DNA of 64,000 bases from Odontesthes bonariensis (Eukaryota; Chordata; Actinopteri; Atheriniformes; Atherinopsidae). The position numbers were made by a program, and so were the translations under genes. Shown piece by piece: positions 22,653 through 33,300 of this stretch (positions are counted from its first letter, which is position 1; each line of letters begins with the position of its first letter). The stretch is from assembly GCF_027942865.1 (NCBI RefSeq), contig NC_134521.1, positions 1,123,501 to 1,187,500 on the forward strand. Reading direction: 5' to 3'. Under the pieces are notes generated by a model. That model worked only from the letters and a program-made list of their open reading frames with translations. It ran no database searches and was not told the origin of the DNA.

Positions 22653-22658
22653 TTTATT
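22653..22658 (-). terminator. hsp30 polyadenylation signal
   Basis: AATAAA on the minus strand (TTTATT on plus), about 130 nt past the hsp30 stop. It lies within the duplicated 113-bp segment. Confidence 0.5.
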
Positions 22659-22790
22659 AGAACTGAAGGGAAGATTTAACCTGTTGAATAAGACACTAAA
22701 CATTCAGTTTATCTCTAACAGTTCAGTCCTGTTCCCTTCACAATAAAAGCACAGCAAAGATGTGTTAGTAGCTGCGATGCACCACTCGGC

Positions 22791-23450
22791 TCAGTTTTTC
22801 TCAGCAGGGAGGCTCTCTGTGGTGGTGCTCTGCTCCGACGCCCCGCTGGTGGAGGAGCTGGAGGTGGAGGTGGAGGTTAGGGCCGGGGCGGAGGCCACGC
22901 TGATGGGGACGATCCGCTCCTTCCCGTCGGGCAGCGCCCTCTCCCGGGGGGCCTGGATCTGCAGCCGGCCCCCCAGCAGCGAGCAGGTGACGGTGTCGGC
23001 GCTGACGCCCTCGGGCAGCTGGAACTCCTGCCTGAACTCCTGGCTGCTGTAGGAGCAGCAGCCCGCCCCGTCCTCCTGCTTCCTCTCCGTCCGGCCGCTC
23101 ACCCGCAGCTTCCGGCCCACCTGTTTGACGGACAGCTCCTCCGGGGAGAACTCCTGGGTGTCCAGGCTGAGGGCGAAGCCGCCCCCGTCCTGCCCCAGCT
23201 CCTGGAAGGCGATGGGCCGGAAGCCCCCCGCGGAGAGGGACGTGGGGTCGATCTCCTGGAAGATCTGGTGGTGCAGCCGCTCCATGTACTCCATGTTCTG
23301 CCGCATCTCCTGCATGTGCTGCAGCATCTCCTGCTCCATGCGGTAGAAGAGCGGCCGGGCCTCGGGCCACAGGCTGCGCACCGGCCAGTGCAGGTCCAGG
23401 AAAGGCCGGAGGGGGAGGTGGGCCGGCTGGAAGGCGCTGGGACACAACAT
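22791..23450 (-). CDS. hsp30: HSP30-type small heat-shock protein (hspb11-like)
   Basis: An intronless 219-residue protein. The N terminus, MLCPSAFQP...WPVRSLWPE, matches the fish/amphibian HSP30 subfamily, as does the helix with HHQIFQEID (residues 60-68). The alpha-crystallin domain spans about residues 88-172, with FSPEELSVKQVGRKLRVSG (101-119), EFRQEFQLPEGV and LLGGRLQIQAPRE. It is followed by an IVPI motif (180-183) and a Ser/Thr-rich tail. Such proteins are ATP-independent cytosolic chaperones that form oligomers and hold unfolded clients after heat stress. The frame is open upstream, but the ATG at 23450 gives the family N terminus and has A at -3. Promoter signals lie 55-110 bp upstream. 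There are no intact neighbours within 6 kb. The precise paralogue within the HSP30 group cannot be fixed by eye. Confidence 0.93.
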   Translation of the reverse strand: MLCPSAFQPAHLPLRPFLDLHWPVRSLWPEARPLFYRMEQEMLQHMQEMRQNMEYMERLHHQIFQEIDPTSLSAGGFRPIAFQELGQDGGGFALSLDTQEFSPEELSVKQVGRKLRVSGRTERKQEDGAGCCSYSSQEFRQEFQLPEGVSADTVTCSLLGGRLQIQAPRERALPDGKERIVPISVASAPALTSTSTSSSSTSGASEQSTTTESLPAEKN

Positions 23451-23505
23451 CCTGTTTGCTTTGCTTTGGTTTGGGAGGTCTGACCCAGCCTCTGTCTGCC
23501 TGCTG

Positions 23506-23557
23506 CTTTTATACGCCGACACCAGAACCAGAACCACTCCCACAGCCGGAAAGTTCC
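23506..23557 (-). promoter_or_regulatory. hsp30 promoter: TATA box and heat-shock element
   Basis: Minus strand: GGAACTTTCC (23548-23557) is an inverted nGAAnnTTCn pair, with another GGAA 11 bp upstream. TATAAAAG follows at 23513-23506, 56 bp before the ATG. The arrangement fits HSF1-driven transcription. Confidence 0.75.
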
Positions 23558-23667
23558 AGCAGCATTCCTGCGCCTGTGCGTCTGTGCGCTCACCTGCTTT
23601 ATTAAGACTGTGACCGAGGAAGAGACGGGAATAGAACAAAGCTGAGACGTGCCGGCATGTGGCAGCT

Positions 23668-23670
<3 letters not shown>

Positions 23671-23702
<32 letters not shown>
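23671..23702. repeat. (AC)n microsatellite
   Basis: About 16 AC dinucleotides, 220 bp upstream of hsp30. Confidence 0.98.
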
Positions 23703-23704
<2 letters not shown>

Positions 23705-23929
23705 ATGCCAGTCTTTGTGAGGATCATCACTGACACGACACATTCCCCGGTTCCTAAAACCAGAACCAATCAGAACCGAGTCTGAACTCTCCAAGTCCTG
23801 AGAACAAACAGCGGCCGTACTGAAACACTTACTGAGGCTGCCATGATTCTTCATGACTTAAACCTCGTTTCTACTCTTCAGAACGGTACGGGTCGAGTCT
23901 CTTTGGGGTCAGCTTTTGGGTTACAGACA

Positions 23930-24115
23930 TGGGAACGGGTTCCATGGTAACGGGTTCCATGGGACCGGGTTCCATGGGACCGGGTTCCATGGTAACGGGA
24001 TCCATGGTAACGGGATCCATGGTAACGGGATCCATGGTAACGGGTTCCATGGTAACGGGATCCATGGGACCGGGATCCATGGTAACGGGATCCATGGTAA
24101 CGGGTTCCATGGGAC
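23930..24115. repeat. 15-bp ATGG/GGTAAC minisatellite
   Basis: About 12 units of TCCATGGTAACGGGA or TCCATGGGACCGGGT. CCATGGTAAC is one half-site of an RFX X-box; the left half is one base short, so full sites are not formed. It is 480 bp upstream of hsp30. Confidence 0.9.
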
Positions 24116-25320
24116 CGATACGCTTTGGTGGGAAACACTGAAATAAGTGAACCGGACTGAACCGACCCGTACCGGACTGCAGAGTGGGAACACGCCATAA
24201 AACTCCTGGATGTTTCCTGTAACCAGTTTAAAGCTCCACCTGTCTGAATAAGCAGAGCTACAGGGAGCTGGTTTGTTTCCACCAACATCATTTATTGTTA
24301 ATGTAAAAACAAACAAACACATTTAGAAGTTAAGCCTGTAGTTAAGTTATATATGTTGGACTCCCTGTACGACTTCCTCTGGAGCTTTTCCTTCGGTGGA
24401 CTGATGTCCTTTTACAGTAGCGACCTCTACAGTTTAGGATGAGGACTGCACCTCACACAGCAGCCAATACAATGATTATAACTGCAGTTAAATGACCTTC
24501 TGTACCTTTTGAGGAATAATTTTGGTCCTCATTTTACAATCAGCAGTTATTTCCTGCTAGCTGCCACGCTACATGCTAACCATGAACTACTTTCATGTTT
24601 AGTCACTCACTAAATTAGCTTTTATCCATACCTGAGTGCTCATGAGACATTAATAAACACATAAACTACCTTTTTTAGGCCGTTACTCCATCTCTTGCCC
24701 TCCCTAAGCTGTCAAAGCCAGCTTCTAACATCTGAGTCACATCTGACCAACATGACATAACCAAGTTAGGCCGAGCTCATGTACTTTGGTCTTTGGTTTT
24801 GATTCAATTCAATTCAAAATGTATTTATGTAGCACATTAAAACAACCTCAGCTGACCAAAGTGCTTCACAACAGCAACTGCATCACAAGAGAGTCATCAA
24901 TAAAAGCAATAAGAAGGACTTCATCACAGATGAAAATAAAATTGGAGATAAAATTAGCAATAAAATAACAGTAACAATAAAAGTAGCAAATTCCTGCACA
25001 TCAAAAAGATTTGGCCTGGCGTTGGACACAAAACATTAGCATAGCCAGTGGAAGTCACAATTCATGCTAGCTGTTTATGCTTAGCAAGCATCCAGAAGGT
25101 GTTGTTATTGGGGGGAAAAAATGCCTGTGAAACATTACCTAAGGTGTGTTTTGATATTTTAGCTCTTTTTATAACTTCATTGTGAAGAAATAATTAAAAA
25201 TGAATTAAACTGAGTGAGCTGTGTGTTGTTGAATTTAGTAGGAAACAGTCATCCTCCAGGTTAAGTCTCTGAGCAGGCAGCTCTATTTTTACTCTTTACC
25301 ATGTTAACACTGCCCGCTCT
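24116..25320. other. No gene seen
   Basis: Intergenic. TTCAATTCAATTCAAAATGT at 24802 followed by AAAGTGCTTCACAACAG is a common fish dispersed repeat tail. No coding signal recognised. Confidence 0.5.
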
Positions 25321-25324
25321 TCCC

Positions 25325-25450
25325 GCCCTTCCATCCCAGCCAATAGGATCGCTCCTCGATCCGCTCTGAGCCAATCAGCCTGTCAGCTGACAACTCGGTG
25401 AGTCTGTCGCCTCTTCAGTTGACGTGACGTGTCGGCGTCAACGTAAACAT
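25325..25450 (+). promoter_or_regulatory. Possible orphan promoter
   Basis: Two CCAAT motifs (AGCCAATAGG at about 25339, AGCCAATCAG at about 25370), then CTCGGTGAGTCTG (a donor-like site) and TTGACGTGACGTG, a CRE-like pair. No coding exon was found on either side, so this is weak inference. Confidence 0.25.
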
Positions 25451-26006
25451 CATCCGGACTCATCAACGTTAAATCACGTCGGGGTGAAAAAATGCTCTGA
25501 GAAAGGAGCTAAAAAAGGGGGGAGAGGAAGAGATCCTCCGAGGTCGACTTAGTTCTAACAATGTAGAGCCAAAGCAGGACTTCCGCCAAAGGTTCTGACA
25601 ACAACTGACCGTTAGTGGAAGGTTAATATCGGCGCCATTTTAGAATTGTTCCCAGTAACAGGCAGACGTGATCGGTCTGTGCCGCCATTAAAAGTCAAAG
25701 TATCACCCAGAAAATACAGAATAATGAAACATCAGAGACATTTTTCCCTGCAGCGGCATCCAGGCGGCATCTCTGTGTTTTATGGAAGATTCTGAGTTTT
25801 AAGTTAGTCGCGTTCTCCCGCAGTGAGCTGGACTCGAACCTACGACCTGCCGGACAGAGCTCTGACGCACCCGACGATCAGAAATCCGATCGCGATTTCT
25901 GATCATTTGTGTTGATTAATACTTATTTTGTGTGTATTACTAAGAACATGGCTGTAGCTTTAGGATTATATGCCCCCAATGACAAGTAATGCTTATCTTA
26001 TATTCT

Positions 26007-26047
<41 letters not shown>

Positions 26048-26360
26048 GTGCCCTCAAAGACTGATCAGAGGCTCAGTCATAGGAGGGTAATTTTAGTTGT
26101 TTTTCTGTAAACATCAGTGATTTAGTTTATCTGATTGGTTTTGATGTTTGGAAGGGAAAGATTTTTGTATTTTGTTTTTACATTCATTTAAATCATTTTA
26201 TTTGTTTCTCTTTATATTCTTTTATGTATTTTAATGCTTCTTGCACTCCCTGCTGCAATGCTTTTATCTTATGTAAAGCACTTTGAACTGTTTGTACATG
26301 AAATGTGCTATATAAATAAATTTGATTTGATTTGATTTCAGGTGAAATATGAACAAGGAT
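25451..26360. other. Intergenic with (AAT)n microsatellite
   Basis: A TAA/AAT run at 26005-26043. ATGTGCTATATAAATAAATTTG and (GATTT)n at 26300-26338 mark a LINE/SINE 3' tail. No gene seen. Confidence 0.6.
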
Positions 26361-26625
26361 AGATAGATAAGTACTTTATTCATCCCAATTTGGGATATTG
26401 TTGTTGCAGCAGCAGCGTACATTTAACAAGCAAATAGAATAAATAGAATAGAAATAGAGAATAAACATCAGCTATATACAAATCTACAGTATGAAGAGTA
26501 GGGTAAATAATAATAATAGTAATAATAATGAACATCAGTAAACTAAATAAAATAAAACAGATTTGTACATTTAACAATAAAGGTAAAAATAAATTTAACT
26601 GAGCAGACTGAACCAATAAGAAATA
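26361..26625 (-). mobile_element. LINE 3' tail (L2/Rex1 type)
   Basis: (GATA)n then AGTACTTTATTCATCCCAAT and TTTGGGATATTG, the 3' end of a fish non-LTR retroelement in reverse orientation. The same tail recurs at 45365-45620 and 46965-47010, and forward at 48930-48972 and 62571-62600. Confidence 0.7.
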
Positions 26626-26873
26626 TGGGGTATGTGGATAAATATGGATGCATTGTCAACTTCAGATTTGAAGTATTTTATTTAAATAAATGCTGAAAAA
26701 TGACCTGAAACACCATGTTTGCCTGATGTTGAATATATTTCCATCCATGCAGGCTGCCTGTGTGACCAGTTAAACCTGCAACCTGCACCTGATAAAGTCA
26801 GAATCATTTTCTAAATGTGAGTAAATACTTCAGGCCGGAGTTAAGGACCGTACTGGTGTCATGACATCACACC

Positions 26874-26956
26874 GTCAGGATGGCCGAGCGGTCTAAGGCG
26901 CTGCGTTCAGGTCGCAGTCTCCCCTGGAGGCGTGGGTTCGAATCCCACTTCTGACA
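26874..26956 (+). tRNA. tRNA-Leu (CAG)
   Basis: A type II tRNA of 83 nt. Acceptor stem GTCAGGA pairs with TTCTGAC. The A box is TGGCCGAGCGG, the anticodon stem-loop CTGCG-TTCAGGT-CGCAG has CAG at 26908-26910, a long variable arm follows, and the B box is GGTTCGAATCC. Downstream CTTTTTTTC is a Pol III terminator. There is no intron. It looks intact. Confidence 0.96.
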
Positions 26957-27319
26957 GCTCCTTTTTTTCTTCTTTTACTACCAACCCCAAGCCGTGGCAA
27001 ATTCCAACCGTCAAAGTTTCAATAAACCAAAGATTGTAAAAAATAAATAAAGAAACAGCAAACACAGAATGTGAACCTACTCAACAAGTTTAATTTAATT
27101 TATTTTATTTTATTTCAGGAGCTGAAACGTGTGTTTGTCCTCTGAGCTGACATGGATGCAACGTTATGTCTTCTTTTTTTATCCTGCCTGTTTCGGCTTT
27201 ATGTTGTACCAATGCTCTGCTGCTGAACTTTATTCTTACAGTACCTACGGTGTGTCTTTCAATCCACTTCAATCAGACATCTTAGCATGTTGTGCTGTCA
27301 GTTACGGTTTCTGTGTTCT

Positions 27320-27333
27320 CCACTAGGTGGCGC
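27320..27333 (+). promoter_or_regulatory. CTCF core motif
   Basis: CCACTAGGTGGCGC matches the CTCF core CCASYAGRKGGCRS at every position. It lies between the hsp30 and drc2 regions and 364 bp from tRNA-Leu. Binding is inferred. Confidence 0.55.
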
Positions 27334-27337
27334 CCCT

Positions 27338-27490
27338 GTGAGGCAAGGCAAGGAAAGTTTTTTTGTACAGCACAATTCAACTACAGGGCGATTCAAAGTG
27401 CTTTACAGATACATTAAAACAGTATAAATTAAAATTTAAATCATGCTTTTTAACAAAAAAGAAAGAAAGTTAAAATGTGATTAAGTTTTG
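27338..27490 (+). repeat. Dispersed LINE/SINE-type tail
   Basis: AGGCAAGGCAAGGAAAGTTT, then CAAAGTGCTTTACAGATACA and ATTAAAACAGTATAAATTAA: a very common teleost repeat end. Confidence 0.6.
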
Positions 27491-27807
27491 AAACTCAAGC
27501 TTCAGATTTCTTCAGATTCTGTAGCATAAAACTTTTCTAGTCCATTTTCAAAGGTTTTTTTTCTCCCTCTTTCTACAGAAGAAAAGGAAACACGAAGTAC
27601 TGAAATGTACTCGATTCAGAATTTTTCTGTCATTTCCTCGTCCTTTAGTCACACGATGGCTGGTACAGTCCCGGCATCCCAGCCTACATGTTGGGAGGGT
27701 CCTCAGGTGAGGCCCTGAACCCCGATGTGTTCCTCACCTGGAAGTCTCTTTGGATGAGAGCGTATCCTCGATGACGGTCATGCAAACATGGAATGAAAGT
27801 CGTATCA
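27491..27807. other. No gene seen
   Basis: Intergenic sequence; overlapping short frames on both strands have no recognisable domain. Confidence 0.4.
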
Positions 27808-28110
27808 CTAGAGCTAGGGATGGGAATCGAACCCGGTTCTTGTTGAGAACCGGTTCCCAGTGTTTCAATTCCTTGGAATCGTTTGGCGATTTTGCAAACG
27901 ATTCCCGTATCGATTCCACTGGGCGCGAATGACGTCACCACGCAACGTTGCGTGGTGAGTCCAGCGCAGCCAGCAGCCAACAGTAAACATGGCGCCCAAG
28001 CGGTACAAACGCTCGAAAGTTTGGTTACACATCCCTAAAAAAGACGACAACAGGGCAACTTGCAAAGTGAATATTTCACCAAAGGGAGGAAATACTACCA
28101 ACATGCAATA
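27808..28110 (+). pseudogene. hAT element 5' end with broken BED finger
   Basis: Starts AGGGATGGGAATCGAACCCG, the terminal style of a fish hAT. An ATG at 27989 reads MAPKRYKRSKVW, then KKDDNRATCKVNISPKGGNT, which is a BED zinc-finger N terminus (KKDDNRATC..C...GGNTTNM) missing its second cysteine. A stop follows soon after. It is a decayed remnant. Confidence 0.7.
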
Positions 28111-28242
28111 ACTATGAATGAATGTCGCGTTTTCGATCCGCTCCGGACTAACGCTGGTGAATTTTAAATTCATCCTGAGATACAAAGAGATGTCAAACGG
28201 AATAATAATGGCCTAAAAAGTTCCACTACATCAGCGTTAGCC

Positions 28243-28856
28243 CCTTTCACACTGCCGAATAACCCGCGTTTAATCCGCGAATTTAGCGTGTCCGCTGTTG
28301 TGTTCACACTGCCGACCCGGGCTGCCGCGTCAACTCGACTCGCCTTTCGACCCGCGTCGGACCCTAGTCTTTTTGCCGAGTCGAGTTTGGTGTGAAAGCA
28401 ATCGACGCGGGTCGGACGTGGGCGTGGCGTGAGGAGTTTAAAAGACAGAAGGGACAGCTGATTCAGAACATCAGCGACAGGTGAGGACAAGTTTGACTTC
28501 AAGTTCTACTCTGCAAGTTGGAGACATTTTTCAAGATGGCCAACTGGGGAGACAAGGAGGTCCGCGAGCTCCTCAGCCCCCGAACAGAGGACGTTATTTA
28601 CCGCCACATGTTGGGACGGTGAAGGATGGACCTCTGCTGGAAGGGCTGAAGAGAAAGATGGGAGAGCGCGGTGTCCCGCCTACGTCATTGTACACGCCCA
28701 GCATTTTATGTGTTTCGTGTGACGCTCTGCCACTAGGCCACGCCCCCTGAACTCGGCTTCAGGCGACACGGGTCACCAACACGCCAAGCGTTCACATTGC
28801 TCGACGCGGGATGAAGTGGCAATTTGGACCCGCTAAGGTAGCGGGTCTCAGTGTGA
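28243..28856 (+). mobile_element. Harbinger-like element with Myb/SANT remnant
   Basis: Ends are TTTCACACTG at the left and CAGTGTGAAA at about 28849-28858. Internal ACCCGCG/CGCGGGT motifs are symmetrical. An ATG at 28535 reads MANWGDKEVRELLSPRTED. A second frame has TVKDGPLLEGLKRKMGERGV, together the start of the Myb/SANT-like protein of PIF/Harbinger transposons. It is disrupted by a frameshift and stops. Confidence 0.65.
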
Positions 28857-28859
28857 AAA

Positions 28860-29330
28860 CAGCTACTGTTTCACTGACGGAAACAATGGGCTCAATGCCC
28901 GTCACACACAGTCGCATTCAGACAGAGCCGTTCTAAGAGCGCTCCTCCTGGAATGCCGTTCTGATAACCGCCCTTCCCCAGCGGAACTGTTTCAGTCTGC
29001 ATTCCCACATGAGTCGGACCTGATAGGGACTGATGCGGCGCAGCCGTCTGCGACAGCGACGTGTTACTTTAGCGCCACATTCAACAACAAAACGGAACAA
29101 AACAAAACCCGGTAAAAGTAAGGAGAGAAGAAGAAAACAGCACCAAGAAGCTAACATGGAGAGCGGGGAGGCCACCGTGTTTATGGTCTGCATGATGGTG
29201 ATATTAATCATGGACGATCACATCAGGCGTCTAACATGGAGGCTGGAAGAGCTCACAGAGAGAGTCAGGAGACGAAGGATGGAGCGCAGGCTCATTTTAA
29301 CTTATTAAACACGCCAAGGTTGTGTCCGTG
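28860..29330 (+). other. Possible Harbinger-associated ORF fragment
   Basis: ATG at 29156 reads MESGEATVFMVCMMVILIMD, then an Arg-rich stretch (RVRRRRMERR) and a stop at about 29308. The hydrophobic start plus Arg block resembles N termini of fish Harbinger transposases, but the similarity is weak and the catalytic part is absent. Confidence 0.25.
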
Positions 29331-29369
29331 TCGTATGAGGAAACATTTCAGCCTGACAACATGACAAGA

Positions 29370-29530
29370 GGCGGAGCTACCGACCACCAAGGGGCGGAGC
29401 TACCAGCCACCAAGGGGCGGAGCTACCGACCACCAAGGGGCGGAGCTACCAGCCACCAAGGGGCGGAGCTACCGACCACCAAGGGGCGGAGCAACAAACC
29501 ACCAAGGGGCGGAGCTACCGACCACCAAGC
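29370..29530. repeat. 23-bp minisatellite
   Basis: Seven units of GGGGCGGAGCTACCGACCAC plus CAA, alternating CCGACC and CAGCC. GGGCGG repeats are Sp1-like. Confidence 0.95.
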
Positions 29531-29595
29531 ACCTCCGTCAGGTGTGTTCCTATAGAACCCAGAACAGATCCAGCTGAGGAGAAGGAGCTGAAATG

Positions 29596-29712
29596 GTTCC
29601 AGGAACTGAGGGCCCTGGTCCCGAGTTCCCGAGGGCCGTGGTCCCTAGTTCCCGAGGGCCCTAGTTCCCGAGGGCCGTGGTCCCTAGTTCCCGAGGGCCC
29701 TGGTCCCTAGTT
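29596..29712. repeat. Short GC-rich repeat
   Basis: Units of GTTCCCGAGGGCC(G/C)TGGTCCCTA, about five imperfect copies. Part of it recurs at 30100-30112 beyond the next element. Confidence 0.85.
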
Positions 29713-30105
29713 CCATCCATCCATCCATCCATCCATTATCTATACCGCTGAATCCGTCAGTCGGGTCGCGGGCGGGCTGGAGCCTATCCCAGCAGTCAAT
29801 GGGCGAGAGGCGGGGTACACCCTGGACAGGCCACCAGTCCATCGCAGGGCCACATAGAGACATACGAGACAAACAACCATGCACGCTCACACTCACTCCT
29901 TAGGACAATTTAGAGATGCCAATCAACCTAACATGCATGATTTTTGGACAGTGGGAGGAAGCCGGAGTACCCGGAGAGAACCCACGCATACACGGGGAGA
30001 ACATGCAAACTCCACACAGAAAGGCCCCAGCTGGGTGTTGAACCTGGAACCTTCTTGCTGTGAGGCGACGGTGCTAACCACCACACCACCGTGCAGCCCC
30101 ATGTC
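29713..30105. mobile_element. High-copy teleost dispersed repeat with (ATCC)n end
   Basis: (CATC)n then TATCTATACCGCTGAATCCG, GGAGCCTATCCCAGCAGTCA, CACCCTGGACAGGCCACCAG, GGAGTACCCGGAGAGAACCC and ending CACCACACCACCGTGCAGCC. This is one of the most abundant fish repeats; I do not assign the class. It interrupts the TCCCTAGTTCC repeat, whose sequence reappears right after it. Confidence 0.8.
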
Positions 30106-30255
30106 CCTAGTTCCTGTATGTGCGAATAAGGAAAAAAAAAACTCGTTCCTGTAGTAGTTTTCAATCCCTGAACTTAACTGATGGCATCTTAATGTCTCTT
30201 TTGTTTGATTTATGGATAAAATGGACTAAAACCGCTGATCAGGGTAAACTTCTCA

Positions 30256-30261
30256 TTTATT
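30256..30261 (-). terminator. drc2 polyadenylation signal
   Basis: AATAAA on the minus strand, 63 nt past the drc2 stop codon. Confidence 0.6.
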
Positions 30262-30323
30262 TTACAGTCACACAGTTACAGTTACAGACTTTAATTCAGA
30301 CCCAGACGTGTGTCCCTGCGGCC

Positions 30324-33300
30324 TTAGAAGTGTTTGACGGCGTGCGCAGCTTCAATGACGGTGTGGCGTTGGTCGGAGTGGGGGGGAACGGAGGTGGTCG
30401 GGGCCCGGGGGGCCCGGGAGGCCGTCAGCGGACTGTGGTATTGGTCCAGGCCGTCGGCGTGCTGACTCAGCAGGAGCTCCAGCTGCTCGTTCTCTCGGCT
30501 CAGATCCTCTCGGTGTTTCCTCAGAGCTGCACGGTGCAGCAGAGCGGCGTTCAGGCGCTGCTGCACCTGCTGCACCTGCTGCTGATGCTGCACCTGCTGC
30601 TGCACCTGCTGCTGATGCTGCACCTGCTGCTGCTGCTGATGCTGCACCTGCTGCTGATGCTGCACCTGCTGCTGCACCTGCTGCTGCTGCACCTGCTGCT
30701 GCACCTGCTGCTGATGCTGCACCTGCTGCTGATGCTGCACCTGCTGCTGCACCTGCTGCACCTGCTGCTGCTGCACCTGCTGCTGCACCTGCTGCTGCAC
30801 CTGCTGATGCTGCACCTGCTGCTGATGCTGCACCTGCTGCTGCTGCACCTGCTGCTGCTGCACCTGCTGCTGCACCTGCTGATGCTGCACCTGCTGCTGC
30901 TGCACCTGCTGCACCTGCTGCTGCACCTGCTGCACCTGCTGCTGATGCTGCACCTGCTGCTGCTGCACCTGCTGCTGCACCTGCTGCACCTGCTGCACCT
31001 GCTGCACCTGCTGCAGATCCTCAACCTCACCAACCTGCAGACAGACGCAGAGCTGTTCAACATCGGTTTCAACATTCGGGTCCCCCCACCCAGGAGTCCC
31101 CCGGCCCGAGAGTCCCTGACCCCCCTACCTAGAGTCCCCCGACCCCAGAGTCCCCGACCCCCCTACCTAAAGTCCCCTGACCCGAGAGTCCCCCGGACCC
31201 CGGCTGACCCCGGCCTACCTGTGCAGGCCTGCTGCTCACCTGTCTGTGCTCCTCTGGTGGGACTGATGATGCTGACAGGACAAGATGTCCTGTTGATGTC
31301 CTGCTGATGTTCTCCTCCAGCTTGCGGCACATTTCAGCGACACGTAGAATCTTCTCGCCCTGAAAGACCGAGCAGAAGCTGAAGGGGACCAGGTGTGGAC
31401 AGGTGTGTGGACAGGCGGGTGGACAGGCGTGTGGACAGATGTGTGGACAGGTGTGTAGACAGGTGTGTGGACAGGTGGGTGGACAGGCGGGTGGACAGGT
31501 GTGTGGACAGGTGTGTGGACAGGTGGGTGGACAGGCGGGTGGACAGGTGTGTGGACAGATGTGTGGACAGGTGTGTAGACAGGTGTGTGGACAGGTGGGT
31601 GGACAGGCGGGTGGACAGGTGTGTGGACAGGCGGGTGGACAGGTCTGTGGACAGGTGTGTAGACAGGTGTGTGGACAGGTGGGTGGACAGGTGGGTGGAC
31701 AGGCGGGTGGACAGGTGTGTGGACAGGCGGGTGGACAGGTGTGTGGACAGGTGTGTGGACAGGTGGGTGGACAGGTGGGTGGACAGGCGGGTGGACAGGT
31801 GTGTGGACAGGCGGGTGGACAGGTGTGTGGACAGGTGTGTAGACAGGTGTGTGGACAGGTGTGTGGACAGGTGGGTGGACAGGCGGGTGGACAGGCGTGT
31901 AGACAGGCGTGTGGACAGGTGTGTGGACAGGTGGGTGGACAGGTGTGTGGACAGGCGAGTGGACAGGCGTGTAGACAGGCGTGTGGACAGGCGGGTGGAC
32001 AGGTGTGTAGACAGGTGTGTGGACAGGTGTGTGGACAGGTGGGTGGACAGGCGGGTGGACAGGCGTGTAGACAGGTGTGTGGACAGGTGTGTGGACAGGT
32101 GGGTGGACAGGCGGGTGGACAGGCGTGTAGACAGGCGTGTGGACAGGTGTGTGGACAGGTGGGTGGACAGGTGTGTGGACAGGCGAGTGGACAGGCGTGT
32201 AGACAGGCGTGTGGACAGGCGGGTGGACAGGTGTGTAGACAGGTGTGTGGACAGGTGTGTGGACAGGTGGGTGGACAGGCGGGTGGACAGGCGTGTAGAC
32301 AGGCGTGTGGACAGGTGGGTGGACAGGTGTGTGGACAGGTGTGTGGACAGGCGTGTGGACAGGCGTGTGGACAGGTGTGTGGACAGGCGTGTGGACAGGT
32401 GTGTGGACAGGTGTGTGGACAGGCGGGTGGACAGGCGTGTGGACAGGCGGGTGGACAGGCGTGTGGACAGGCGAGTGGACAGGCGTGTAGACAGGCGTGT
32501 GGACAGGCGGGTGGACAGGTGTGTGGACAGGTGTGTGGACAGGTGTGTGGACAGGCGGGTGGACAGGCGTGTGGACAGGCGTGTGGACAGGCGGGTGGAC
32601 AGGTGTGTGGACAGGTGTGTAGACAGGTGTGTGGACAGGTGTGTAGACAGGCGGGTGGACAGGTGTGTGGACAGGTGTGTGGACAGGTGTGTAGACAGGC
32701 GGGTGGACAGGTGTGTAGACAGATGTGTGGACAGGCGTGTGGACAGGTGTGTAGACAGGTGGGTGGACAGGTGTGTGGACAGGTGTGTGGACAGGTGGGT
32801 GGACAGGTGGGTGGACAGGTGGGTGGACAGGCGGGTGGACAGGTGTGTGGACAGGCGGGTGGACAGGTGTGTGGACAGGTGTGTAGACAGGTGTGTGGAC
32901 AGGCGGGTGGACAGGTGTGTGGACAGGTGTGTAGACAGGTGTGTGGACAGGTGTGTGGACAGGTGGGTGGACAGGCGGGTGGACAGGCGTGTAGACAGGC
33001 GTGTGGACAGGTGTGTGGACAGGTGGGTGGACAGGTGTGTGGACAGGCGAGTGGACAGGCGTGTAGACAGGCGTGTGGACAGGCGGGTGGACAGGTGTGT
33101 AGACAGGTGTGTGGACAGGTGTGTGGACAGGTGGGTGGACAGGCGGGTGGACAGGCGTGTAGACAGGCGTGTGGACAGGTGGGTGGACAGGTGTGTGGAC
33201 AGGTGTGTGGACAGGCGTGTGGACAGGCGTGTGGACAGGCGTGTGGACAGGTGTGTGGACAGGCGTGTGGACAGGTGTGTGGACAGGTGTGTGGACAGGC

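Noticed and set aside
22791-23702. A longer hsp30 starting in the (AC)n tract
   Set aside because: The upstream frame encodes a Cys/Val dipeptide run from the microsatellite and lies above the TATA box. The family N terminus starts at 23450.
23930-24115. X-box array upstream of hsp30
   Set aside because: The left half-site is one base short (GTTCCATGGTAAC), so only RFX half-sites are present.
25820-25885. tRNA-like sequence (minus strand GGTTCGAGTCC B box)
   Set aside because: The T stem and acceptor do not pair and no A box is convincing. At most it is a tRNA-derived remnant.
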